A stretch of DNA of 64,000 bases from Annulohypoxylon bovei var. microspora (lineage: Eukaryota; Ascomycota; Sordariomycetes; Xylariales; Hypoxylaceae): the NCBI GenBank assembly GCA_022836615.1, contig MU405261.1:186001-250000 (forward strand), read 5' to 3'. How positions within the stretch are numbered: position 1 is the stretch's first letter; each line of letters starts with the position of its first letter. The notes beneath the pieces were generated by a model. It worked only from the letters and a program-made list of their open reading frames with translations. It had not been told where the DNA came from and did not search any database. Positions 55,847-64,000 of this stretch are shown one piece after another. The position numbers and the translations under genes are program-made.

Positions 55847-57399
55847 CTAATGAACAGCCGCTGTGGGAGTAAATCCCAAGTTCGACTCTGGGACGGGGTC
55901 CTCGTGTTTGGCGGTGCTGCCCTTGCCGCGCCACGTGCTCACGGCAGGAATATCGGCTTGATACCTCTCCTCGTCGGTGCCGTAGGCGCGCGGGGTCAGC
56001 TTGATAAGGCAGTGAAGCGGGACGTTCATCCAGGGGCTGCGCGATTGGTCCTTCTTCATGAAATATGCGTATATGCAGCGGAGGATGGCCTGGTGAGTGA
56101 CGATAAGGATATCTTCGGACCGCTCAAGCTCCATGATGATGGGCTCGAGGCGGATGACAACGTCCCGGTACGACTCGCCGCCACGGTAACGGTAATTGTA
56201 TTTGTCCTCGTCGCGTGCCACGAAGTCCTCTGGGTATACGTCCTTGATCTCCTGGTAAGTCATGCCATCGCAGACGCCCGCGTCGAGCTCGTCTAGCGCT
56301 TTCCACTGTAGTTGATTGTAATTCTCGGGTAGGAAGCGGGCCGTCTGTATTGTGCGCTTTAGAGTTGAAGTCCACACCGTAAGGGGTCGATCATCCTATG
56401 GGAGATATGTTAACTTCGTTATCGAGCAAAAGTCATAAAGGAGATTTTAAACTGTAGGATAGAACGAATAGATGGTATTCAACTTACACCTGTCGACTGA
56501 CGAACTAGATCTGGTAGCTTCTTGGCATACTGATGCCCTCTCTGAGACAAGTCGGCATCGCCTCCAATTCGCCCATAGAGATTGTACAACGATTCGCCGT
56601 GTCTCGAGAGCCAAACTGATCTTGGCCGAATATGTAAGTTCATCAGGTAATAAACGACCCGACTCTGAAGATAGTCTTGTATACGGTTGATAATGACCTG
56701 AGAACCGACATCCATGATCTTCAAGTAGGTATATTGGTTCTCGTCGCCGTCTGCGTCGATGGTTTTGTACACCTTCTCATAGTTCTTTATCCGATTGCGA
56801 AAATCTAGGGCAGCCTTTTCCGGATCCTGACCCTTGTAGTCGGGACTGGTGGTCTTGACGTCTCGAACGTTGGCCAATATGAGGTTCTCGTCATCGCACT
56901 TGGACTCGACGAACAATACTTCGATACCCTCCTGCGTTAACGTATCGTAGACCCATTTTCTTCGCTCCTTTGTTGAATTGGTAGCATCGAGTATCCCGAT
57001 TATACCGCCCTGTCGAAACCAGCCCAACATATCAGCGATGGCAGCCTCGGCAGCAACTCGACGTTTTTGTTCGCCCTCCGCATTGCTCATGTCGAAGAAA
57101 TCCGCTGACGGTTGGGGGGCATCGTGACGCCGATAATTGCCGACGTTGAAGGTCTTGGCATCGATCGAGAGCCATTGGAGATAACGCTGAGCTTTAGGGG
57201 GCGGGTGAGACAGGTCAGTTCTTGGGAATCTTGGAAATCTTGGGAGGTTTCACAAAGGATATGAGGATTGACGTGGTATCGAGGAGGTGATACCTTTTTG
57301 TGCTATGTAGCTCTTCCCACGTGCAGGCAACCCGACCATGACCACGCAGATCTTGGTATCCTCCGCCTGGACGGCACGTCCGTTAGTTCTTGGAGGCAT
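55847..57399 (-). CDS. 6-phosphofructo-2-kinase/fructose-2,6-bisphosphatase
   Basis: Minus-strand exons are 57399-57294, 57191-56488 and 56395-55847, summing to 1359 nt (452 residues). The kinase half has the P-loop GLPARGKS (residues 23-30), then FNVGNYRR and the PFK-2 block ILDATNSTKERRKW. The bisphosphatase half starts LSRHGESLYN (about 230-239, with the phospho-accepting His of RHGE). It also has VTHQAILRCIYAYF with the second conserved His, and HCLIKLTP. Both active-site signatures look intact, so it could be bifunctional, making or removing fructose-2,6-bisphosphate, the regulator of glycolysis versus gluconeogenesis. The protein is short, lacking the long regulatory N-terminus of yeast Pfk26. 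The first exon supplies the P-loop, so a start at the internal ATG 57090 would lose the kinase site. Confidence 0.92.
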
Positions 57400-59801
57400 G
57401 TTTTCCTGCTACTTTCCAATATAACGAGACCGTAGGTGTATGCAGGGGAAGCATGCTACGAGGCAGAGAGTATTGGGTAGTATATGACTGGAGGCGAATA
57501 TGAGAATCCAGGCCAAAAATAATGGGATTAACAACAGTGGATGGTAATCGAGAGAAAGGGATTGGATATGATGAGAGTATAGTTGGTCAGGTGTTCAAAA
57601 ACAGCCGAATATTAATTTTTATATTTTCTTCTTCTTTTTCCGACTTAATGACTTAACGTGGTAATTCGTCAAGTTTGTAGTGTTGCATGCAGAAGGGGAG
57701 AAGATCAAGTGAAAAAGAAAAGTAAAGTTGCGGTGATGATGCAGAAGATTCCGTCACTATTAGGAATGCCATTGGTCCGCTACCTAGGTATTGGGTACAC
57801 TACCGGGTTACACCACCGGGATTCTCAGGAACAAGCAACAGGGCTTTAAACAAGGTAGCCAAGGTAAACCGTAAAACCGGGGTAGCTGGGTACCTAAGAG
57901 GTAGCTTAAAAAAAATAACCACGAAAATCTTAAATCTGGGAAGCCGGTAACACCCCGCATTGACAGGGAGAACCCCTCAAATGGAAAGCTGCAACGACCC
58001 GAGCAAGCCATTCTAATTCGACAATCGCAACCCGCTTTGTATCGGGACAGCGGGGCAAAGGGAGTTAAAGAAAGTATTAAGTCAGATGGAAAGGACTAAA
58101 GGCTTTAGGACTTTTTAGTGTAAACCTTTTACATAGATGTATGGATTTCATATATATTAATATTGAATTGAATTGAATTGATTGTATTTCATATTTCATC
58201 TCGATCATAAATATCATCATCAATATCAATACCATTATCGAATGATCAAAAACGACCAAGAATGACCAACTTTGGTATAAACGGTTAGGTCTGACCCAAC
58301 TGAGGTCTGATGATCAGAAAATCTGCAAATCTTCCGTGCACTAATGGCAAAGATTCACAACTTCCGTCCTCCGACCTAAAGAGAAAAAGGGGCACCTATC
58401 AAAAGAGATAAGGATGCATGAACCTCAGCATCAGCATCAACATCAACATCAACATCAACGTCAACATCAACATAAATATGAACATGATTGAGGTCGGGGA
58501 TTCTAGTATCACTTGAATATCGGAATCGGCAGAGGATTAGAGAGCTACTCGGCACCTTTCCGCGACAGACAATTACTTATTCGTCAAGTTGATACAAGAA
58601 TCCGCCTATCCGCAACCGCAACCGAATCCTCCCGACACCTATTTTCTTCTTTTTCCCGCTTGGGAACACTGCCGGCATCTCTACCGGACGCAACTATTGC
58701 CGATGGAAATGAACCGCGAGTGGTTGGTGCCACGAACGCAGCATGGCTACTAATTCAGCCATCAAGGTCAGTCCGCATAAGGAAAGGATGGCGTATTACA
58801 GAACGAAGAGCTGTGAGACCGCTAGGGAGCCCGACAAGTATTGTACCAACAGCTCAGTAGCCTGCGTACCGGCCTGTGAAGCGGATCACCTGACCATATA
58901 TAGACTTGCACCGGGATCCCGCTCCGTTGTACGATAGAGCTCGGTTATCCGTAATCTTGTTCACTTCGCTGGACCATAATAGAAGAAGTGGATATTCATT
59001 CTGAATACATTGAGAAACAAGATGCATAACCGACCTTGGAAAAGCTACACGCGTGACCCCGATAGCCCCGATGCGATCGGCCGCCTGCAATGACACCTCT
59101 CATCACGACGATTTGGGAAGTTCGGGTTCTCGTTGTTAGATTTGGTCACGATAAAGAGGGCCTTCCCGTCCCACTCCTAGGAATTCCGTGCCCGATTCTT
59201 CCTCGAGGGTCGATCTGGTCGAAAGTGTCAGTTTCCTTTGGCCGTCGCGACATCTATCTACTCTATGCGGGCTTTGCGTAGATAATTATTTCTAGGGATA
59301 TTCGTCTAGTACCCCAAGCGACAAGGTAAAGAGTCGTTGTCTCGAGCACAGTAGGTCGTCCGATAGAAATAGCAAAGGGACTAGGTAGATTATTATAATC
59401 ATCCCAAGTCGATCGTCGCCACTTAGAATCACGCCCGGAATTTATAACACGTGCAGGACGGGAGCGACGAATCGAATCCCAGCCAAGGGGAGCCGGAGTA
59501 GTTGACAAGGGTGCTAAGATATCATCACGTCGGCGTCTTAAGTTCTCTTATATCACTTATTACTATCATATGTGATAACCCTCTTTATGACAATAATAAT
59601 ATTCAATAGTAGCATCTCAACCTAGGGATGGGGTAGGGTTTATTTTTCAAAGAAAAATCCCATTTTACAACTACCCCTATTTTACACCTAGGTTACTATC
59701 AAAACAGAAGAGAATGTACAAGAGCACTATTCATCCTGTCAATCATTGCAAGAAGCTGCAGATTGTATGGGATGCTCGTTCTATCCTCTGACTGACGAGA
59801 C
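57400..59801. other. Gene-poor region upstream of PFK-2/FBPase-2 gene
   Basis: No gene is supported in 2.4 kb. Frames at 58513-58860, 58743-58937, 59090-59281 and 59263-59508 (-) are open but match no family I recognise; a decayed gene cannot be excluded at 58.5-59.5 kb, which is less AT-rich than its flanks. The region contains AT-rich microsatellite-like sequence (58140-58190) and a CATCAA hexamer repeat. CCTAGGTA words occur near 57785 and 59385. Confidence 0.45.
58425..58487. repeat. CATCAA hexamer microsatellite
   Basis: About ten imperfect copies of CATCAA (some CATCAG, CGTCAA, CATAAA). No reading frame through it is supported as protein coding. Confidence 0.8.
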
Positions 59802-60692
59802 CTACATCACCTCGTCCTCATCTCTCCAACGACTGTCGAGCCAGAACTTCGCTGCGTGCCCGTTGTTCCATGTGTAGGGAATCGAAATCCTGAACAAGTG
59901 AGGGATCTCACCCTCGTTCTCCATTCGAGTCAACTCGTGGAGAACCAGTACGGGCTTACGTTCAATTCGCCAGGTCATTGAATTGATTCGGAAATACTTG
60001 AGACTGAGGAGGGTACGGGCGGCATCTCGAACGGTAATGACCCATTTCGCCTTTTCCTGCTGGATGTCATTAAATCCTCCCCTACCAACCCCGTAGAAGC
60101 TGTCTCGCCGATTGCATCGGTTCTTCATAATCCATAGTCCCTCCAATTGTGGCATGCGGGAGGCTAGGCATTTAATATTGTCGCAGAATATGGTACAATC
60201 GGTTGCGAGGTATCGAATTGACTTGCAGGCAGTTGTTTCGTCGAAAGAAGTTAGATTGCGGTACGACTTAAGGAGCATGAGCTCCTGAGGGTTACAGGCA
60301 AGAAAATTAGTCCATGGCGAGAAGGTGTGAGACCTTAGAGCCCCGTCCAATGTATAGCCAGGCAATCCAGGATTCTCAGCCTCGATCAACTTGATCTGTC
60401 TTAGGGGCGCCCCGTCGCGAACTATCTTCTGAGCCCATCTCGCGAGCCATCCAGTCGACATCCTGACGCAGAGTTTCTCCAGCTTCGGGGCCGGACCGGG
60501 CGCGGTTGGCCACCACTTCGCACCGCCAACTTTGCTGATATCGTCTAGAAGGGTACCGGTAAACCCGCGGTCATTGATTAAATCCATCGTGAGATCTTGT
60601 AGCTGTGACATGTCTACCAACATATCTAGCTCTCCGCCGTTCTCATACTCTCTGCCTGGCTCCACGACGAAGACAACAAAGGTGCTGATATG
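59802..60692 (-). CDS. Hypothetical F-box/LRR-like protein, C-terminal part
   Basis: A 297-codon frame on the minus strand, starting right after a good acceptor (GCTACTGTAG) at 60693. It contains leucine-rich blocks (MLVDMSQLQDLTMDLI, LEKLCVRMSTGWLARW, MPQLEGLWIMKN, LSLKYFRINSMTW), reminiscent of the C-terminal halves of fungal F-box proteins. No F-box is visible. A possible first exon is 60827-60735 (ATG at 60827, donor GTATGA, 42-nt intron, phase 0), which would give 327 residues, but it lacks an F-box. So this is either a truncated gene whose 5' half is lost or a divergent stand-alone gene. It lies next to the aspartic protease pseudogene, on the same strand. No function is proposed. Confidence 0.5.
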   Translation of the reverse strand, partial: HISTFVVFVVEPGREYENGGELDMLVDMSQLQDLTMDLINDRGFTGTLLDDISKVGGAKWWPTAPGPAPKLEKLCVRMSTGWLARWAQKIVRDGAPLRQIKLIEAENPGLPGYTLDGALRSHTFSPWTNFLACNPQELMLLKSYRNLTSFDETTACKSIRYLATDCTIFCDNIKCLASRMPQLEGLWIMKNRCNRRDSFYGVGRGGFNDIQQEKAKWVITVRDAARTLLSLKYFRINSMTWRIERKPVLVLHELTRMENEGEIPHLFRISIPYTWNNGHAAKFWLDSRWRDEDEVM

Positions 60693-61001
60693 CTACAGTA
60701 GCAAATTACATAGAAAAGAATAGCCCGTTCATACGTCACAGGCCAAGCGTAGGCTTAGAGGGAAGGGCCATAGGTTATAGTAGAATACTAATATAAACAG
60801 CTGATTAGTATACCTAGTACTTAACATTCACAAGACACTTCGAGTCGCCTTTGTGACATAAAGAAAATAATTAAGAGGTAGTTATACATGAAATTTTACT
60901 TGGATCATTCCAGGCCTTTGAGAAAGTGAAGCAGTTTACGTCTATTTTATCTGGGTACCTAGGTAGGTATATAATGGTCGGGATTGAAGGTTTTACTTAC
61001 G

Positions 61002-61644
61002 ACCCTGTACATTTTCACCGTCCCTGTATTTTATAGCAAAGTGCTGTTCAGCTATCACTTACTCCGTGAAGTTTTCTGGAAAGGCAGGGCCAAGCCCGCA
61101 GAGTTCTGTCGATACGGTCTTATTGAGATTGCCTTTACAGCTAAAGTTGGATCCCCTAACCCCTTTTAAATTTTAAGTGATATGTGAGAAGCCATTTCAA
61201 ACGTTGGGACACCGAAGTTAACGTACAAGTGTCGGCTGATCCTGAATCGACGACAACGTTCATCGGAATTCCGTTGAATACAACCTGCACGGCGTACTCG
61301 GTAGCGTAGTGGTTAACAGAGGTGACATTTTCGTACTCATGTCCACCAATGTCGCGTTGGATTTTACTAATCAAGGCTATAGCGGAGCGTTGTGACTTGC
61401 GTGTCCCATCAAGAGGTAGATGTCTTAGGTCTAGGTGTCTCTGAATCTTCTTTTCGACAGACGTCGATATCAGCGGCCTAACATGGCGGAATTGGAACCC
61501 GGGAACAGAAAGAGATCGGACAATGTCATCGGAAATAGGAGCATGTGTATTGAGACGTGAAAGTCGTTGTGCTGGAGTGGGTGTGGTCAGAGAGAGCCCG
61601 AGGGGTAAGAGCCAAAAAAGACAGAAGACCATTAGGGATATCAT
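61002..61644 (-). pseudogene. 3'-truncated secreted aspartic protease pseudogene
   Basis: The first exon (61644-61227) encodes a signal peptide (MISLMVFCLFWLLPLGLSL), a propeptide, and the N-lobe strand with the catalytic motif VVDSGSADT. A 64-nt intron joins to 61162, restoring the expected DTW, and the frame continues with a two-cysteine segment (FSCKGN...ELCGLGPAF) typical of fungal pepsin-like enzymes. A TAA at 61061-61059 then interrupts it; beyond it HFAIKYRDGENVQG, the expected flap region, reads in the same frame to 61002. After that no protease sequence is found: the C-terminal lobe with the second catalytic Asp is missing. Both lesions point to an inactive remnant. The intact first exon and signal peptide suggest moderately recent decay. 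Confidence 0.75.
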
Positions 61645-62966
61645 CTTGAATAGAACTATAAATCGTTCCAGAAACTAAGGCAAGTTAGTCCTAGTTAGAA
61701 GAAGCCAAAGGAGAAATTCAGAGACGTAAATGAGACATGCGGTGAAAGTATTTAAGTGTAAGTTGGGTACTTACGTAGGTCATAGTTGTACAGAGGTGAT
61801 ACTACATGGAAATTATGATGAGAAAAGGGGTTACTTGAAAGCGGTTGACTACATATTCCCACCCTCTTCGTCATTAAATTTACTCTAATTGGCAAGAAAC
61901 GGCAAATAAAGGCTTAAATACCCAGGAACATCCCAAGATATCCGTTATAAAAGTGTAGTCTACCTAGTTTCCTGTATTAATACTAGATAAATACCTAGTC
62001 ATGCAATCAGTAGAGATCTCACTTTAACGTGGAGGCATTTTTATCTATTAAACTTTCCGTTATAAGTTCCTACATAGGTAGGTTGAAAAAGCTTATGCAT
62101 TATAGCGCATAAAATAAATACTATGAAGGTCTTGAATCGGGTAGTCAGATGTTTGCTTGATCGAGGAACACATATGTTTCATTTTGACTTACAGACCTGC
62201 TCCGAATCCCCTTTTTCCCCTTTACCCGATTCCCGCATTGAATATATAGCCCGCCTTACGATCCGATGTTACCTGATCGACTTAAATCTGTAAGACAAAG
62301 TGCCTGCATTTGTATCCATTATGTCAGCGACTCATCTTAACTATGAAGTCAACCTAGGTACCTAACATAGGTTAATATCTTCCAACACAAACCGTTGATA
62401 GCTATTATTATCGAAGCAAGATATGCTGTGGCCTGACTAAGATTCGAAGGAGAGGTGCGTCGACGACAAGGGTGGGAATAGCTGCAAGGGATTCAGGGGT
62501 CAGACCCCACTAAAATGAATTAGTCAACATTTCAACTTGCAAGTAAAAACTTCAACCACTTGCAAAAAACGCCAAAAACGGACTGAAGTTGGTCAATTGA
62601 AACTACTTGACTTGACTATGGCTGATGAAGGCGGTTGGTCGGCAACTCGAAGCGCCGTTATGGACCATGGTCGGTGGTCAGCTGAGACGGAACAAACATT
62701 ACGCCGAAATCGCCGATCTTCATCACCGTAGAAAGGGAAGCGCTCTTGTAACCTGGGTAACTTACACATTAACAACAACATATTAACTGTTTGTGCATCA
62801 TGACAAGCAATTTTCACCTTCGTAGATGGCCTCCATCTCACGAGGGACTAACAAAACTCTCGTCTCTTGACTCTTCTTCATTTTATCTACCAAGGTGGCC
62901 AGTCTAGCAACGCGAATCTCCGCATCCGACAAAATACATATCACACTCGCAGCTAAGCCATCATTA
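61645..62966. other. AT-rich intergenic region with small inverted repeats
   Basis: No gene is supported; frames at 62537-62841 are not convincing. Visible structure: GGGGTC-A-GACCCC (62498-62510), the palindrome ACTTGCAAGT (62535-62544), and an imperfect inverted pair AGTCAACATTTCAACTTG (62522-62539) versus the complement of the sequence at 62594-62612. CCTAGGTA-type words occur near 62069 and 62353. Confidence 0.45.
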
Positions 62967-63908
62967 ATGATGAAGAAACTCTCGCCCTTCGTATATTTAT
63001 ATGAGCCCGTGACAATCGAGACCAGCAAGCCTACGGGTGTAGAGGCTCCGAAGGTCATCTTGATGGCGTCGTGGATGGATGCGCGAGACTTACATATTGC
63101 CAAGTACATCACGCAGTACCAGGCCATCTATCCCACCTCAGCAATCTTACTAGTCAAATTTGTCTTCAAGGAATCGTTGTCCGCATCATTCACACGAAAT
63201 GTTGTTGATCCTGCTTTCGTGTACTTTCGATCTCAGATTGATTCGGGAATTCTATCGCCATCGCCTACGCAACCCGAAATTTTCATGGTACGTATACATC
63301 TACTACTACCCCTTTCCAAAATCAGGTGCTACGGCTAGACTTTCACATGGATTCTAATATCTAACTAGCATATATTCTCAAACGGTGGCTCAGCTACTAC
63401 ACGGACATTGTACCAGCTATTCCGGGCTCAGACGGGTCACGCCTTTCCCCTTCATACGGCTGTGTATGATTCATGCCCAGGGCTGTATTCATTTTCGTCG
63501 GTATATAGCGTGTTTATGGTCAACTTCTCGAGCTTCCTCGCTCGTCTAGTTGCAGCTCCATTTATCGCTGCATTTGTCGCCTGTTTCTGGATCTGGCACC
63601 GTCCCTTGAGAATGATATCGGGAGAGGACTTCCTTTCGACCAATTGTGGGATCCATAACGACATGGACTTGGTCAAGCAGACAAACCGGTCATATATCTA
63701 CGGCAAAGCGGATGCCATGGTTGGATGGAGACACGTAGAGAGGCACGCAGACCAGGCCGCGGTAAAGGGATTGGCGGTACGAAAAGAGGTATTTGAGCGC
63801 AGCCCACATGTATCGCACATGAGAACCGACGGCGACCGGTATTGGAAGATTGTCCAGGAAGCTTGGAAGATAGGTATGATGCGACAGTCCAGCAGCTTGC
63901 GTACCTAG
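62967..63908 (+). CDS. TMEM53/DUF829-family membrane protein
   Basis: Exons are 62967-63287 and 63369-63908, giving 286 residues; the 81-nt intron has a GTACGT donor and a CTAACTAG acceptor. The protein starts MMKKLSPFVYLYEP, has the family alpha/beta-hydrolase-like opening (VILMASWMDARDLHIAKYI, ILLVKFVF), then HIFSNGGS in place of a nucleophile elbow. A membrane segment follows (FLARLVAAPFIAAFVACFW, about 165-183), and the C-terminal block is SPHVSHMRTDGDRYW. Family members are nuclear-envelope or ER membrane proteins of unclear biochemistry. The intron is supported by the split conserved block ending IFM and resuming HIFSNGGS. The last few residues are uncertain: a donor-like GTATGA at 63874 could allow another short exon running out of the window. 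Confidence 0.8.
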
Positions 63909-64000
63909 GTAGACGAAGCTCGAACTATCGAACGAGCGAGACTTTAGAAGGCTCACTTTATGATGCCAGTATGGTACCTTTAATGCACCATCATATTTTG

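Noticed and set aside
55850..56296. 148-codon plus-strand frame opposite the bisphosphatase domain
   Set aside because: Shadow of the PFK-2/FBPase-2 exon whose RHGE and second histidine motifs are intact on the minus strand.
58140..58490. Satellite-like repeats considered as a possible CRISPR-type array or centromeric repeat
   Set aside because: Units are 5-6 bp without spacers; ordinary microsatellites.
58513..59508. Set of short frames (60-115 codons) on both strands
   Set aside because: None joins to another by plausible splice sites and none is recognisable; could be a relic but the evidence is too thin.
61041..61063. GTAAGT...CAG segment of about 20 nt as a mini-intron that would remove the protease TAA
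   Set aside because: Far shorter than any other intron in the window, and the flanking frame is continuous through it; a nonsense codon is simpler.

Overview
The window is nuclear DNA of a filamentous ascomycete (Pezizomycotina, probably Sordariomycetes and plant-associated). The evidence is short introns of about 40-100 nt, many with GTAAGT/GTATGT-type donors and CTAAC/CTGAC branch points, typical fungal versions of housekeeping genes, a secreted pectate lyase, a fungal NACHT receptor and a small cysteine-rich secreted protein. I assembled exon models by hand from splice signals, reading-frame phase and family conservation. Most models sum to an exact multiple of three. No tRNA, rRNA, CRISPR array or complete transposon was seen.

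Layout. 1-7.6 kb: 3' part of NAA35/MAK10 (NatC subunit, +), a peroxisomal adenine-nucleotide carrier (-), and an ARS-binding protein 2 homologue (+). 8.4-15.9 kb is accessory in character: a NACHT NLR-like receptor (+) with a 29-nt microexon and a frayed 3' end, then an MFS sugar transporter (+) broken by one TGG-to-TAG nonsense codon. 18.3-31.4 kb: MscS-like EF-hand mechanosensitive channel (+), PRMT3-type arginine methyltransferase (-), Uso1/p115 tether (-) and the RAT1 5'-3' exoribonuclease (+). 33.5-44.5 kb: a 14-exon neurofibromin/IRA RasGAP (+) and a MutY-type adenine DNA glycosylase (+). 45.6-50.3 kb: pectate lyase, alpha/beta hydrolase, EthD protein and SDR oxidoreductase, a possible small catabolic island. 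50.4-57.4 kb: HAS1 RNA helicase (-), a small secreted cysteine-rich protein (+), and a PFK-2/FBPase-2 enzyme (-). 57.4-64 kb is gene-poor: an orphan F-box/LRR-like C-terminus (-), a 3'-truncated aspartic protease pseudogene (-) and a TMEM53/DUF829 protein (+).

Functional reading. Most genes are unlinked housekeeping functions: N-terminal acetylation, peroxisomal ATP import, Golgi tethering, RNA decay, rRNA helicase, Ras control, base-excision repair and fructose-2,6-bisphosphate control. The variable segments at about 8-16 kb, 45-50 kb, 54 kb and 57-62 kb hold the genes of immunity, secretion and carbon scavenging, and both clear gene decay events. A short palindromic motif around CCTAGGTAGG recurs through the non-coding DNA and is the main repeated signal that no gene explains.
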